Below, one piece after another: positions 25,785 through 34,830 of a DNA stretch of 64,000 bases; positions within the stretch are counted from its first letter, which is position 1, and every line of letters starts with the position of its first letter. A model generated the notes under the pieces. That model was not told the origin of the DNA. It worked only from the letters and a program-made list of their open reading frames with translations, and made no database searches. The stretch is from contig NZ_JBBCOR010000010.1 of NCBI RefSeq assembly GCF_037151175.1, forward strand, positions 97,966-161,965. The letters run 5' to 3'. The DNA comes from Asaia sp003994335. GTDB lineage: Bacteria > Pseudomonadota > Alphaproteobacteria > Acetobacterales > Acetobacteraceae. Position numbers and translations under genes: made by a program.

Positions 25785-27301
25785 AAACCCGACGCTACGC
25801 GGATCATGAGGTCGTTGATGTTGTCGTTGTGGGCACTGGTGCCGGGGGGGCACCACTGCTTGCAGAGCTGGCCCGTGCCGGGATGAAAGTGGTGGCTCTG
25901 GAAGCAGGGCCACGTTTCGATCCGAAGCAGCATACGCCCGATGAGGCAACCGCTTCGGAAATCTACTGGCTGGAGGAGCGCCTTTCTGGTGGGGCAAATC
26001 CCATGGCGTTCGGCGGTAATAACAGCGGGACCGGCATCGGGGGATCGATGCTTCATTTTGGCGCTTTCATGCCGCGTATCGACGCACGTGACATGCGATT
26101 GCACACGGAAACAGGCAAAGGTGTGGACTGGCCTTTCGATTTCGGCACCCTCCTGCCGTATATCGAGCGGGTCGAGCGCGAGATCGGGGTATCAGGACCC
26201 GAGAATTATCCCTGGGACCCGTCCCGTCGCTATGCCTATCCGCCGCCGCAGCGTAATGGCGCGGCTCAGGCCATGGCGCGGGGCTGTGAAGCGCTTGGCA
26301 TCCGCAGCGCGGATGGACCGACGGCGCTGATCACCCGTGACTGGGGTGATCGCAAGGCCTGCGTCGGCTGCGGTGCGTGTCATCAGGGTTGTCGCAATGG
26401 TGCCAAGTCGGGCACGGATGTGACCTATCTTCCCGTTGCGGCGTCAGCCGGGGCCGATATCCGGCCCAATTGCTTCGTTCACGGTATCGAGCGTGACGGC
26501 GCAGGTCGCGTGACCGGCGTGGTGTATCGGGAAAACGGCGAGGATCGCAAACAGCGATGCGGGGCGCTGGTTCTGGCCGCGGGTGCGGTAGAGACCGCCC
26601 GTCTGCTGCTTCATACCGGGTTGTGCAACCGGAGCGGTCAGGTCGGGCGCAACTATATGGCGCATATCTCGACGCAGGTCTGGGGGCGATTTGACGAAAT
26701 CATCAGGCCTAACAAGGGCTATCCCTCGCTCACTATTACAGAAGATATGATGCGGCCACGGGACGCCGATTTTGCGGGTGGTTATCTCATCCAGTCCTTG
26801 GGCATGATGCCGCTGACCTGGGCGACCGGTGTCGCGCGCGGGCGTGGTCTGTGGGGTGACTCGCTGGCGCGTTACCTGCGTCAGTACAATTTCATGGCGG
26901 GGCTGGGGGCGCATGGCGACTGCCTGCCAAATGACGATAATCTCGTGACGCTCTCGGATGAGAAGGGGCGGGCCGGTGTGCCCAAGCCGAAGATCACCTT
27001 CAGCTATGGCCCGAACGAGCAGGCGATGCATGAGCATATGGCGCGTACGATGACGGCCATCTGGGAAGCGGCTGGGGCGCGAGATATCTGGGCGATGGAT
27101 CGTGCGGCCCACATGATCGGGACCTGCCGTATGGGTGCGGACCCCGATCATTCGGTGGTCGACCCCTTCGGACGCAGCCACGACATTGAAAATCTGTGGA
27201 TCAGCGATCACTCGATCTTCCCGAGTGCAACGGCGGCTAACCCGGCGCTGGCGATCATGGCGCTGAGTTTGAGAACGGCGGACGCGCTCAAGGCGCACTG
27301 A
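25781..27301 (+). CDS. GMC-family FAD oxidoreductase with Cys-rich cluster
   Basis: A 506-residue flavoprotein. The FAD-binding VVVVGTGAGGAPLLAELA starts near residue 12 and GGNNSGTGIGGSMLHFGA near residue 76. A cysteine cluster CVGCGACHQGC is near residue 200. The GMC C-terminal active site has HMIGTCRMG near residue 445 and the AANPALAIMAL stretch near 485. It resembles large subunits of alcohol, sorbitol or gluconate dehydrogenases. Cys clusters in this family can bind an iron-sulfur centre that passes electrons on. No cytochrome c subunit gene follows, so the electron acceptor is open. It overlaps the small-subunit gene by 4 bases (ATGA). Confidence 0.85.
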   Translation: MKTRRYADHEVVDVVVVGTGAGGAPLLAELARAGMKVVALEAGPRFDPKQHTPDEATASEIYWLEERLSGGANPMAFGGNNSGTGIGGSMLHFGAFMPRIDARDMRLHTETGKGVDWPFDFGTLLPYIERVEREIGVSGPENYPWDPSRRYAYPPPQRNGAAQAMARGCEALGIRSADGPTALITRDWGDRKACVGCGACHQGCRNGAKSGTDVTYLPVAASAGADIRPNCFVHGIERDGAGRVTGVVYRENGEDRKQRCGALVLAAGAVETARLLLHTGLCNRSGQVGRNYMAHISTQVWGRFDEIIRPNKGYPSLTITEDMMRPRDADFAGGYLIQSLGMMPLTWATGVARGRGLWGDSLARYLRQYNFMAGLGAHGDCLPNDDNLVTLSDEKGRAGVPKPKITFSYGPNEQAMHEHMARTMTAIWEAAGARDIWAMDRAAHMIGTCRMGADPDHSVVDPFGRSHDIENLWISDHSIFPSATAANPALAIMALSLRTADALKAH

Positions 27302-27330
27302 CCGGAACAGCGATCGAGCGGGCGGTACAT

Positions 27331-27371
27331 AGGTCGGAGAGGAGGTCTTTATGGCCCCCTTTGTCCGACCT
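27331..27371. terminator. Hairpin between converging GMC and tyrA genes
   Basis: AGGTCGGA and TCCGACCT are perfect 8-bp arms, with AGGAGG and CCCCCTT pairing inside them. The structure could end both converging transcripts. T-runs are short on both sides. Confidence 0.45.
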
Positions 27372-27420
27372 GCTGGACTGGCGTGATCCTCAGGACTTCG
27401 AGGCGCTTGCCCTGTCAGAG

Positions 27421-28308
27421 TCAGGCCTGACGGTTTTCTATAAGGGAACGACGTATACGACGACCGCGAGAGATGGTCTCGACGATGGTGTGCTCGTCGC
27501 CGTCGCGTATGGCCTGTGCCATGGCGGCGGCATCCTGACTGAACCGGTCGAGCACACTGAGTAGTGCATCGCTGTTGTTCAGGAAGATATCGCGCCACAT
27601 CGTCGGATCGGATGCCGCGATACGGGTGAAATCGCGGAAGCCGGAGGCGGCGAAGTCCAGCACCTCGGAGCGCATATCCTCGGCAAGCGTATCTGCCGTG
27701 CCGCAGATAGTGAAGGCGATCAGATGGGGCAGATGGCTGACCATCGCACAGATCGTGTCGTGGTGATCCACATCCATAACACGGATACGCGCACCCATGG
27801 CGCGCCAGAACGCTGAGACGCGTTCTATCTGATCCTGTTCGATGCCGGGTTCGGGGGTCAACAGGCACCAGCGGTCCTCGAAGAGCGTGGCGAACCCCGC
27901 ATCCGGGCCAGAATGCTCGGTACCCGCCATGGGGTGGGCAGGAATATAGCTGATATCGTTGCGTAGGTGCGGGGTAAGGGCATCGACCACGCTCCGACGT
28001 GTGGAGCCGACATCGGTCAGAATGGCTCCCGGCTTCAGATGGGGCATGATTGCCTCGGCGACAGGCGCGATGGCCCCAACCGGGACGCAAAGCATCACGC
28101 AATCTGCCTCACCGACAGCTGCAACCAGATCATCGGTGACGATATCACCCAGATCGAGGCAACGCACACGTTCCAGTACGGCTGGATCACGGTCGGAGAC
28201 GACCAGACGCTCGACCAGACCCGGTTGCGCGCGCAGGCGTCGCAGGACGGAGGAGCCGATCAATCCAGGGCCAATGACGCATAAGGTGCCGAAAAGGCGA
28301 TGGGTCAT
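27421..28308 (-). CDS. tyrA: Prephenate (or arogenate) dehydrogenase
   Basis: NAD(P)-dependent oxidation leading to tyrosine. From ATG 28308 (GGAG 9 bases upstream) it has 295 residues. The Rossmann motif VIGPGLIGSSVLR is at the N-terminus, TDVGSTRRSVVDAL near residue 105, and the substrate-site HPMAGTEHSG near residue 130. The helical dimerisation domain follows. There is no chorismate mutase or ACT domain. The start overlaps the hpnL stop by 4 bases, so it is coupled to a hopanoid gene although the pathways are unrelated. Confidence 0.92.
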   Translation of the reverse strand: MTHRLFGTLCVIGPGLIGSSVLRRLRAQPGLVERLVVSDRDPAVLERVRCLDLGDIVTDDLVAAVGEADCVMLCVPVGAIAPVAEAIMPHLKPGAILTDVGSTRRSVVDALTPHLRNDISYIPAHPMAGTEHSGPDAGFATLFEDRWCLLTPEPGIEQDQIERVSAFWRAMGARIRVMDVDHHDTICAMVSHLPHLIAFTICGTADTLAEDMRSEVLDFAASGFRDFTRIAASDPTMWRDIFLNNSDALLSVLDRFSQDAAAMAQAIRDGDEHTIVETISRGRRIRRSLIENRQA

Positions 28309-29402
28309 GACATTTCGCTCCGCGACGAGGCGTCGCTGTAATCGAGAGAGGGGGCAGCGGCCTCCTGCTTGGACGAACGCAAGCGCCGCATTTCCGAAAT
28401 CTGCCATAACGCCATGACTGGAATGCCGATGGCGATATCACGGCCACGGCGCAGCAGTGACAAGCCGAGCGAGATTTCAGCCTCGATCCCGAAGAAATAG
28501 CCCAAAGCGACATAGGCGGCTTCCTGCACACCCAGAGCGGCCGGAACCAGGAAGGAGGCGGACATCAGGCCACAGACCACGCCCTCGATGGCGATTGCCC
28601 CCATGAAGCCGATATGGGCGCCCAGCAGTTCGAGTGAAAGCCAGGTAACGCCCGCTCCGCCGATCCAGCACGCCAGATGGATCAGCGCACCGCCTGCTAT
28701 ACGCCCGGGACGTGCCCAAAGCAGGTCGAGCTCAGCCTGGAAATTATCCATGTTATCGATGAGGGAGTTGCGCCAGCCTTCGGCGATGTGGCGCCCCAGA
28801 AAACGTGCAGCATGGTGAATGGCAGCACCGCCGCGTTGCTGGGTCCAGATAAATCCGGCGATGCCGATAGCCAGCAGCCCCATTCCGCCAAGAACCGGCC
28901 AGGTAAACTTGTTCGTCCCCGTATGATCGAACAGGCAGGCGAGAGCGACGATGACGAAGACGATCTGGCCCAGAACCTCGGTTGTGATATCCACGATATT
29001 GGTAGCGACAGCCGCAGGCCATTGGAGCGGGCCGAGTTTGCGGGTCAAGGTCGGGATACTGCATGTGGCGCGTATACCGATGACCATGCCGCCGAGCTGG
29101 GAAAATGGCAGGCAGTTGCCCGCTGCGTCGCGGACGGCGCGTGAGGCGATAGCGCGGAACAGCCCGATCTCCGGGCAGGCGCAGAACCACGAAACACCGA
29201 GCCCGATATCGACCAGCACCTGACCGCCGACAATGGCGAGGAAGCCACCGATCCCGATGCGTTGCATCGCGCTGAAGACATGGCCGATCCCGAGCCACGC
29301 CATGATTCCCGTCAGAAGCGCGAGGCCCATGAGGGTAAGAATGAGAGTGAGGGTTTTCAAGGCCAGTCTGATCCGAACGACGCAGGGGTTGCGATGGCGC
29401 AT
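28305..29402 (-). CDS. hpnL: Hopanoid-associated membrane protein HpnL
   Basis: A 365-residue polytopic membrane protein of the lysylphosphatidylglycerol synthase-like (UPF0104) superfamily. Several strongly hydrophobic segments are visible (for instance residues 15-40, 45-70, 145-165, 175-195, 240-265). The C-terminal third carries PAALGVQEAAYVALG, a family motif around the conserved GxQE. It diverges from hpnA across about 210 bases, and the hopanoid link gives the name. HpnL proteins are implicated in hopanoid trafficking or localisation rather than synthesis. It is coupled to tyrA. Confidence 0.82.
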   Translation of the reverse strand: MRHRNPCVVRIRLALKTLTLILTLMGLALLTGIMAWLGIGHVFSAMQRIGIGGFLAIVGGQVLVDIGLGVSWFCACPEIGLFRAIASRAVRDAAGNCLPFSQLGGMVIGIRATCSIPTLTRKLGPLQWPAAVATNIVDITTEVLGQIVFVIVALACLFDHTGTNKFTWPVLGGMGLLAIGIAGFIWTQQRGGAAIHHAARFLGRHIAEGWRNSLIDNMDNFQAELDLLWARPGRIAGGALIHLACWIGGAGVTWLSLELLGAHIGFMGAIAIEGVVCGLMSASFLVPAALGVQEAAYVALGYFFGIEAEISLGLSLLRRGRDIAIGIPVMALWQISEMRRLRSSKQEAAAPSLDYSDASSRSEMS

Positions 29403-29615
29403 CGCCCTGTCGGGAAGGGGACGAACGATGCTTCTGCGGCATTGCGAGAATATGTCGCGCTGTCGAGTGTTTGCGGCTGTCTACACCAGACAGTCCGGTT
29501 TCGCTACTCCAAGGCTGAATATGACGAAAAAGCCATCACCGGCAGGTTGCTTGTCCTTGCGCGGGCGGTATGGTGCGTTATCGATTTACAATTAATGAAA
29601 GCACCAAGGCGTATC

Positions 29616-30617
29616 ATGAGTGAATACACGCTGATTACCGGTGCAACCGGCTTTGTTGGCTCGGCTGTGGCGCGTATTCTCAAGCAGCGCGGACACAAGA
29701 TCAGGCTGATGGTGCGTGCTGGTGCCGATCTCTCCAACCTCGAAGGGCTCGACGCCGATCTCGTCATCGGTGATCTGACAGCCCCCGAGAGCTTTGCGCC
29801 GGCCCTCGAGAATTGCCGCTATCTGTTCCATGTGGCTGCCGATTACCGCCTCTGGGTGCCTGACCCGGCGGTCATGATGCGGGCCAATGTGGAGGGGACG
29901 CGCCGGCTCATGATGGCGGCCCTAGAGGCCGGGGTGGAGCGTGTCGTCTATTGTTCATCGGTCGCTGCACTGGGGCTGACGAAGGACGGGACGCCCGCCA
30001 ATGAGGATACGCCCGTTACCGAGCATGACGTGATCGGCGTTTACAAACTGTCGAAATACCGAGCTGAGCAGGAAGTCCTGCGGCTGGTGAGAGAGAATGG
30101 CCTGCCTGCAGTCATCGTCAATCCCTCCACACCGGTCGGGCCGCGCGATATCAAGCCAACCCCTACGGGGCAGATGATTGTCGATGTGGCCTCTGGCAAC
30201 ATGCCAGCCTATGTCGATAGCGGGCTGAACATTGTCCACGTGGATGACGTCGCCGAGGGGCATGCGCTGGCGCTCGAGAAAGGGATCATCGGCGAGAAAT
30301 ACATCCTGGGCGGCGAGAACTACATGCTGGGAGATCTCTTCGCGTTGATTGGCGAGGTGGCCTGCGTCAAGCCCCCGCGCATCAAGCTGAAGCAGTCCTG
30401 GCTTCAGCCCGTGGCCATCGTCTCAGAATGGATGGCGCGCGGTTTTGGCATCGAGCCACGCGTCACGCGCGAGACGCTGGCTATGTCCAAGAAGATGATG
30501 TTTTTCACCTCTCTCAAGGCGCAGGAGCAGCTTGGTTACGCACCGAGACCTGCGCGTGAGGCTGTGGCCGATGCGGTCACCTGGTTTCGCGAACATGGGC
30601 GGATCGCCACGAAATGA
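29616..30617 (+). CDS. hpnA: Hopanoid-associated sugar epimerase HpnA
   Basis: A 333-residue NAD-binding extended SDR. From ATG 29616 (AAGG upstream) it begins TLITGATGFVGSAVARIL, with CSSVAALG near residue 113 and the catalytic YKLSKYRAE near 145. An upstream in-frame extension to 29262 runs through the divergent promoter and is rejected. HpnA is a standard member of bacterial hopanoid clusters; its exact substrate in side-chain modification is unsettled. The last 4 bases overlap hpnB. A possible promoter, TTGCTT with TATGGT 16 bases later, lies upstream. Confidence 0.93.
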   Translation: MSEYTLITGATGFVGSAVARILKQRGHKIRLMVRAGADLSNLEGLDADLVIGDLTAPESFAPALENCRYLFHVAADYRLWVPDPAVMMRANVEGTRRLMMAALEAGVERVVYCSSVAALGLTKDGTPANEDTPVTEHDVIGVYKLSKYRAEQEVLRLVRENGLPAVIVNPSTPVGPRDIKPTPTGQMIVDVASGNMPAYVDSGLNIVHVDDVAEGHALALEKGIIGEKYILGGENYMLGDLFALIGEVACVKPPRIKLKQSWLQPVAIVSEWMARGFGIEPRVTRETLAMSKKMMFFTSLKAQEQLGYAPRPAREAVADAVTWFREHGRIATK

Positions 30618-31768
30618 TCAGGAATGTAATGGCAGCCTCGGCATTGGTAGCCTGGGGCAAATTGCTTTTCGCTCATGGCCGCTTCTGGCGCACCGGGACG
30701 CGCCTCACGGCAGCGGCGGCTCCGGAGCAAGCGCTCTGGCCAGATGTTGCCGTGATTGTCCCCGCCCGTGACGAGGCGGAGTCGATCCAGTCCTGTGTGG
30801 CGACACTGCTGCAGCAGGATTATCCGGGAAAGCTGAGCGTGGTCGTGGTTGACGATGGCAGCACGGACGGAACTGGCGCTCTCGCCCGCGATGTGCCTGA
30901 TCCGCACGGGCGCCTCACGGTCCTGACCGGTCGGGAACGCCCGCCTGAATGGAGCGGCAAGCTCTGGGCCGTGCATCAGGGGGAACAGGTCGCGCTCGAC
31001 AAGATTGGCCCTGAGGGATTCATCTTGCTCACCGATGCGGACATTCTTCACTCGGCGCTTCACCTGCAGACTCTCGTTGAGAAGGCCTTGCGTGACGGGC
31101 TCGACATGGTGTCGGAAATGGTGGTGCTGAATTGCGAAAGCGCCGCAGAGCGTCTGCTTGTGCCTGCATTCGTCTATTTCTTTGCCATGCTCTATCCGTT
31201 CGACAAGGTGAATGACCCGACCTCTGCCGTGGCCGGTGCAGCAGGGGGGACCATCCTCGTGCGTCGTACCATGCTCGAGCGTATCGGCGGTATCGAATCG
31301 GTGCGCGGTGCGCTGATCGATGACTGTTCCCTGGCGAGCAATATCAAGCAGGCGGGGGGAAGGCTCTATCTGGGCCACAGCACGCTTGCATGGTCGATCA
31401 GGCCCTATCGCGGCGCGGCAGAGATCTGGCGCATGATCGCCCGCACCGCTTATGTGCAGCTGCGCTACTCGCCTGTGATCCTGCTTTGCACCATTCTCGG
31501 CATGGCACTGGTCTGGCTTGCCCCGTTGTATTTTGCCTTGTTCGGGCGCGGACGAGTGCGGGTCATGGGGGGAGCGTCCATGCTCCTGTGCATTCTCTCG
31601 TTTCTCCCCACGCTATCGCGCTTCAAGCTATCGCCTTTGCGCGCGCTTACTCTGCCGGTGGTGGCCGCCTTCTATATGGCAGCCACGATCGGCTCCGCTG
31701 TCGATCATCATCGCGGCCGCGGGGTCCAGTGGAAAAGTCGTTTCTACACCGAGGAGACTCACGCCTGA
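30614..31768 (+). CDS. hpnB: Hopanoid glycosyltransferase HpnB
   Basis: A 384-residue family 2 glycosyltransferase. The GT-A domain has DVAVIVPARDEAESIQ near residue 44, VVVVDDGSTDGTG near 77 and LLTDADILHS near 138. Later come GGTILVRRTMLERIGGI near 213 and a hydrophobic C-terminal part (about 280-365) with several membrane segments. HpnB-type enzymes are thought to glycosylate extended hopanoids. It overlaps hpnA by 4 bases and hpnC by 1 base, so hpnA-B-C form one transcript. Confidence 0.93.
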   Translation: MIRNVMAASALVAWGKLLFAHGRFWRTGTRLTAAAAPEQALWPDVAVIVPARDEAESIQSCVATLLQQDYPGKLSVVVVDDGSTDGTGALARDVPDPHGRLTVLTGRERPPEWSGKLWAVHQGEQVALDKIGPEGFILLTDADILHSALHLQTLVEKALRDGLDMVSEMVVLNCESAAERLLVPAFVYFFAMLYPFDKVNDPTSAVAGAAGGTILVRRTMLERIGGIESVRGALIDDCSLASNIKQAGGRLYLGHSTLAWSIRPYRGAAEIWRMIARTAYVQLRYSPVILLCTILGMALVWLAPLYFALFGRGRVRVMGGASMLLCILSFLPTLSRFKLSPLRALTLPVVAAFYMAATIGSAVDHHRGRGVQWKSRFYTEETHA

Positions 31769-32643
31769 TGACTGCTGTGAGCAAGACTGTCGATCCTGTC
31801 TGGGGTGAACACGATGTGACATCGGCCAAGGGAGCCTCGGACGAGAATTTCCCTGTCGGATCGCTGCTTTTCGCGAGGAACAATCGCGCGCATGTCTCGG
31901 CCTACTACAATTTCGCCCGCGTCATCGACGATATGGTCGATAACGCGCAGCTATCCCCTGAAGCGAAGATCGCGCGGCTTCGCGGGATGGAAGCGGTCAT
32001 CCGTGGGGAGGCCAAGGCTCCTCATCGAGCCGATGCCCAGACTGCCGTTATCCTGCGTCGTCATCTGCTTCAAACAGGTGTGCCGCTGGAGACTGCGACT
32101 GACCTGATCACGGCTTTCTGTCAGGATGCGGTCAAGAACCGCTATCGGAACTGGGACGAATTGCTGGGGTATTGCCGTTTCTCGGCCAATCCGGTCGGCC
32201 GCTTTTTGCTGCTCTTGCATGGCGAGCGCGCCGAAACGCTTCCTCTGTCGGATGCGCTCTGTAGCGCGCTGCAGGTGATCAATCACCTGCAGGATGTCAC
32301 CTCCGATCTGAGGACTCTCGATCGTTCCTATCTTCCGCAGGACATGCTCCAGGCGGAGGGGGCAAAGGTCGAAGACGTTCTCCTCGCGCGGAGCAAACCC
32401 GGCCTACGCCGCGTTCTTGACCATTTGCTGGACGAGGTCGACCACCTTAATCGCCAGGCCGTTCACTTGCCGGGACTGGTGCGCGATCGTCGCATGCGGG
32501 CCTATTGTGCGGTTGTCGTGGCGCTTTCTCACAGCCTCGCCGCCCGTTTGCGTCGCGAGGACCCGGTGGCCGGGCGGGTCAAGTTGGGGCGTGGGGACGC
32601 TATGTTCGCGCTGTTACGAGGGGGCAGGGCCCTGATTGGCTGA
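31768..32643 (+). CDS. hpnC: Squalene synthase HpnC
   Basis: A 291-residue isoprenoid synthase of the squalene/phytoene synthase family. The first metal-binding motif VIDDMVD is near residue 52 and the second, NHLQDVTSD, near residue 172, both helix-borne aspartate clusters. Known pathway: HpnD makes presqualene diphosphate from farnesyl diphosphate, HpnC converts it to hydroxysqualene, and HpnE reduces that to squalene. The ATG shares one base with the hpnB stop. Unlike the usual hpnC-D-E order, hpnD is separated by two minus-strand genes. Confidence 0.94.
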   Translation: MTAVSKTVDPVWGEHDVTSAKGASDENFPVGSLLFARNNRAHVSAYYNFARVIDDMVDNAQLSPEAKIARLRGMEAVIRGEAKAPHRADAQTAVILRRHLLQTGVPLETATDLITAFCQDAVKNRYRNWDELLGYCRFSANPVGRFLLLLHGERAETLPLSDALCSALQVINHLQDVTSDLRTLDRSYLPQDMLQAEGAKVEDVLLARSKPGLRRVLDHLLDEVDHLNRQAVHLPGLVRDRRMRAYCAVVVALSHSLAARLRREDPVAGRVKLGRGDAMFALLRGGRALIG

Positions 32644-32747
32644 ACCGCGTTCTTAACGGTTTCCATAACGGTTTCGTCCTGCCCTATAGACTGGGGCTTG
32701 ACCCTCCAAGCCTCAACGTCGTGAGAGGCTATCGCGGAGTGGTGGCC

Positions 32748-32783
32748 TTTTAAAAAGAGTCATGGGGCGCAGAGCCCCATGAC
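32748..32783 (-). terminator. Strong terminator of the Tat-signal aminotransferase
   Basis: On the minus strand a perfect 10-bp stem, GTCATGGGGC with GCCCCATGAC, and a 5-base loop are followed by TCTTTTTAAAA. It lies 10 bases after the aminotransferase stop. The same hairpin could slow transcription arriving from hpnC on the plus strand, but it lacks T residues there. Confidence 0.85.
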
Positions 32784-32792
32784 CAGTCGAGT

Positions 32793-33974
32793 TCAGGCCA
32801 GGATCTGATCGAGAGCGGCGCAGAAGGCGTCCATATCTTTCATGGAGCCGATGCTGACGCGCGACATGGTGGGCCAGATATCCCAGTTACGGCCGATTTC
32901 CACTTTCTTGGCAGCAAAGGCTGTCTTCATCTGCGAGGCAGGTTTCTTCCAGTCCACGAGGAACATATTGGCCTGGCTGCCGGGCACGATACGGATATTG
33001 CGCTTGGCGAGATGGTCGAAGGTCATGCTGCGCGCAGCAATCATCTCGTCGCGGCGGGCCTTGATGGCATCGGTCTGGGTCAGACTCACGGTGCCTGCGG
33101 CGAGGGCTACGATGTTCAGCATCGAGGTCATATTCGGGCCGTCATAGCGCATCATGCGCTTGTGCAGGTCCGGACGGGCGAAGGAAAGACCAAGGCGCAG
33201 GCCAGCCATGGCGAACATCTTAGAGAAGGTGCGCAGAATGATAACGTCCTTGCCCTGCTTGACCAAGGAGATCGCGCTCGGAGCGCCCGAGAAGTGGATA
33301 TACGCCTCATCGACAATGATGACCGAGCCAGCGGGCTTGTTGTCGGCCAGCCAGGCGATGTCTTCCAGCGGGGTGACGGTGCCTGTCGGGTTGTTGGGCG
33401 AGCAGATATAGTAGGCGCCCGCATGCGGGTCAGCCTTGAGCATGGCCCGCACGTCTGTGGCGTAGCCGTTATGGGCCGAGAGCGGCACGCGGGTGAGCTT
33501 GATCTTCATCCAGTCGGCGGTGCGCCAGGCGGCTTCGTAGGTCGGGTTGGCCGTGACCAGTCCACGTTCGGGTGAGCAGAAGGTCACGACCGAACGACAG
33601 AGAGGGTCGCTGGAGCCGGGCCAGGGAAGGATGTGCTCTTCAGAGATGTTCTCGACCGAGGAGGCTGTGCGCAGGAGGGTGGAGCGCAGATGATCGGGCT
33701 CGTAGCGGTTGCCGAAAGGCACCTGCGCCTGACCGGCGATGACAGCGCTCGGGAAGGGACCGGTCCAGCATTCATTGCTGCCGATGCGCACCATATCGGG
33801 ATGACCTACGAACGGATCATCACCAGGCGCCTTGATGGCGGCGAAGGCTGAAGAGCCGAACTGGGTCAGGGCAGCGCTCATGCCGAGCAGCGTGGTCAGG
33901 CGACCGAAATGGCGACGTGAATACCCACGTTCCAGCAGGTCTTCCTTGGCTTCCTGTGTGAGGGGCGCGGTCAT
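32793..33974 (-). CDS. PLP-dependent aminotransferase (HisC-like) with Tat signal
   Basis: A 393-residue fold-type I aminotransferase resembling histidinol-phosphate aminotransferases. CSPNNPTGTVTPLED and VDEAYIHFSG match the PLP-ring residues, and RTFSKMFAMAGLRLG near residue 250 carries the PLP lysine. The first 46 residues are an addition: a twin-arginine motif SRRHFGRL (Arg 20-21), a hydrophobic stretch and an Ala-rich cleavage site. If functional, a PLP enzyme would be folded and then exported to the periplasm. Neighbours are hpnC, hpnD and an exported cupin. The substrate is unknown; I do not call it HisC because of the export signal. Confidence 0.85.
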   Translation of the reverse strand: MTAPLTQEAKEDLLERGYSRRHFGRLTTLLGMSAALTQFGSSAFAAIKAPGDDPFVGHPDMVRIGSNECWTGPFPSAVIAGQAQVPFGNRYEPDHLRSTLLRTASSVENISEEHILPWPGSSDPLCRSVVTFCSPERGLVTANPTYEAAWRTADWMKIKLTRVPLSAHNGYATDVRAMLKADPHAGAYYICSPNNPTGTVTPLEDIAWLADNKPAGSVIIVDEAYIHFSGAPSAISLVKQGKDVIILRTFSKMFAMAGLRLGLSFARPDLHKRMMRYDGPNMTSMLNIVALAAGTVSLTQTDAIKARRDEMIAARSMTFDHLAKRNIRIVPGSQANMFLVDWKKPASQMKTAFAAKKVEIGRNWDIWPTMSRVSIGSMKDMDAFCAALDQILA

Positions 33975-34066
33975 GAGCGTGTCTCCGGTGGATCAGATAC
34001 CGGCAAGGAAAAGGCCATTCGTTTCGCTTGTCAAATCATTTTCGAAACGGAATTGCGCCCGAACCC

Positions 34067-34633
34067 TCAGTATTCATTCTTCTCGCCTTTCAGGGGGATC
34101 GACGTCGGAAGATTATTGCCGCCCGCATAGGTGAGGATGAGAATCGTAGGCGTGTCGCCCGACACGCCGCGATGGGCGTCGTCGACGCTTTCAGCAAATG
34201 CCTCGCCCTGGTGAAAGACGTGACTTGCGCCGCTTGCCTTGTCCTGGATGGTGAGCTGGCCAGAGAGGACGTATCCCGCATTCGGAACGGGGTGGGTATG
34301 CCAGGGCAGGGCCGTGTGCGGCGGAATGGTCAAGCGGATCATGCTCAGCGTAGGAGGGCCGGGCGGGTAATTCGCATAGGGCTTGCCATTCCAGGAGCGG
34401 TCGGCCTTGAGCAGATGATCGGCGTGGGCGGAGGCGGTTTGCTGGGCGTGGGCAACGGAGGACGTCAGGGGCACGAGGCTCATGGAGGCCGCTACGGAAA
34501 GTGCGAGGCATGCTGCGGTTTTCCCCCGGCGAGGCGGCCAGGGCGCGATAAGGGGCGGAAGTGTCGCGAGAAGCGTCCGAACCGTATAGTGTTTCGGCTT
34601 TTGCATTGGGGCGGCAGGGGCAACAGGGCGCAT
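34067..34633 (-). CDS. Exported cupin-domain protein
   Basis: 188 residues from ATG 34633, which has GGAG 7 bases upstream; longer starts lack a site. The N-terminus is Pro/Arg-rich, then a signal-like stretch (about residues 40-60) ending VAHAQQ suggests export. The cupin domain has the metal motif PWHTHPVPNAGYVLSGQLTI near residue 105 and a second part, FAESVDDAHRGVS, near residue 140. Single-domain cupins like this serve as small metal-dependent enzymes or binding proteins. It lies 92 bases downstream of the aminotransferase start on the same strand and diverges from hpnD. Confidence 0.78.
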   Translation of the reverse strand: MRPVAPAAPMQKPKHYTVRTLLATLPPLIAPWPPRRGKTAACLALSVAASMSLVPLTSSVAHAQQTASAHADHLLKADRSWNGKPYANYPPGPPTLSMIRLTIPPHTALPWHTHPVPNAGYVLSGQLTIQDKASGASHVFHQGEAFAESVDDAHRGVSGDTPTILILTYAGGNNLPTSIPLKGEKNEY

Positions 34634-34830
34634 GGTCCATCTCCGTTGGGTAGAGGCATCGGGAACGGAACGCAGGTAGGCCGGAACAGATTTTGCTGTT
34701 TGATTTTTTGCGGGTAAAAGGCCCTGCACTTCGATGGTGCCGCGCTGGAACGATGCGGCACTCGGACAAATCTGGCTGGGACAAGGCCGCGCGGCCGAGG
34801 CGCCGCGCCAGAGGACACAGGGATGAAGCG

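Noticed and set aside
27351..27386. Eleven-codon frame with a strong ribosome-binding site (GAGAGGAGG) downstream of the GMC gene
   Set aside because: It lies inside the loop and arm of a likely bidirectional terminator hairpin and no regulated gene follows on the plus strand, so chance is more likely than a leader peptide.
28761..29442. Plus- and minus-strand frames of 76-229 codons overlapping hpnL
   Set aside because: Arg/Pro-rich shadows of the membrane protein gene.
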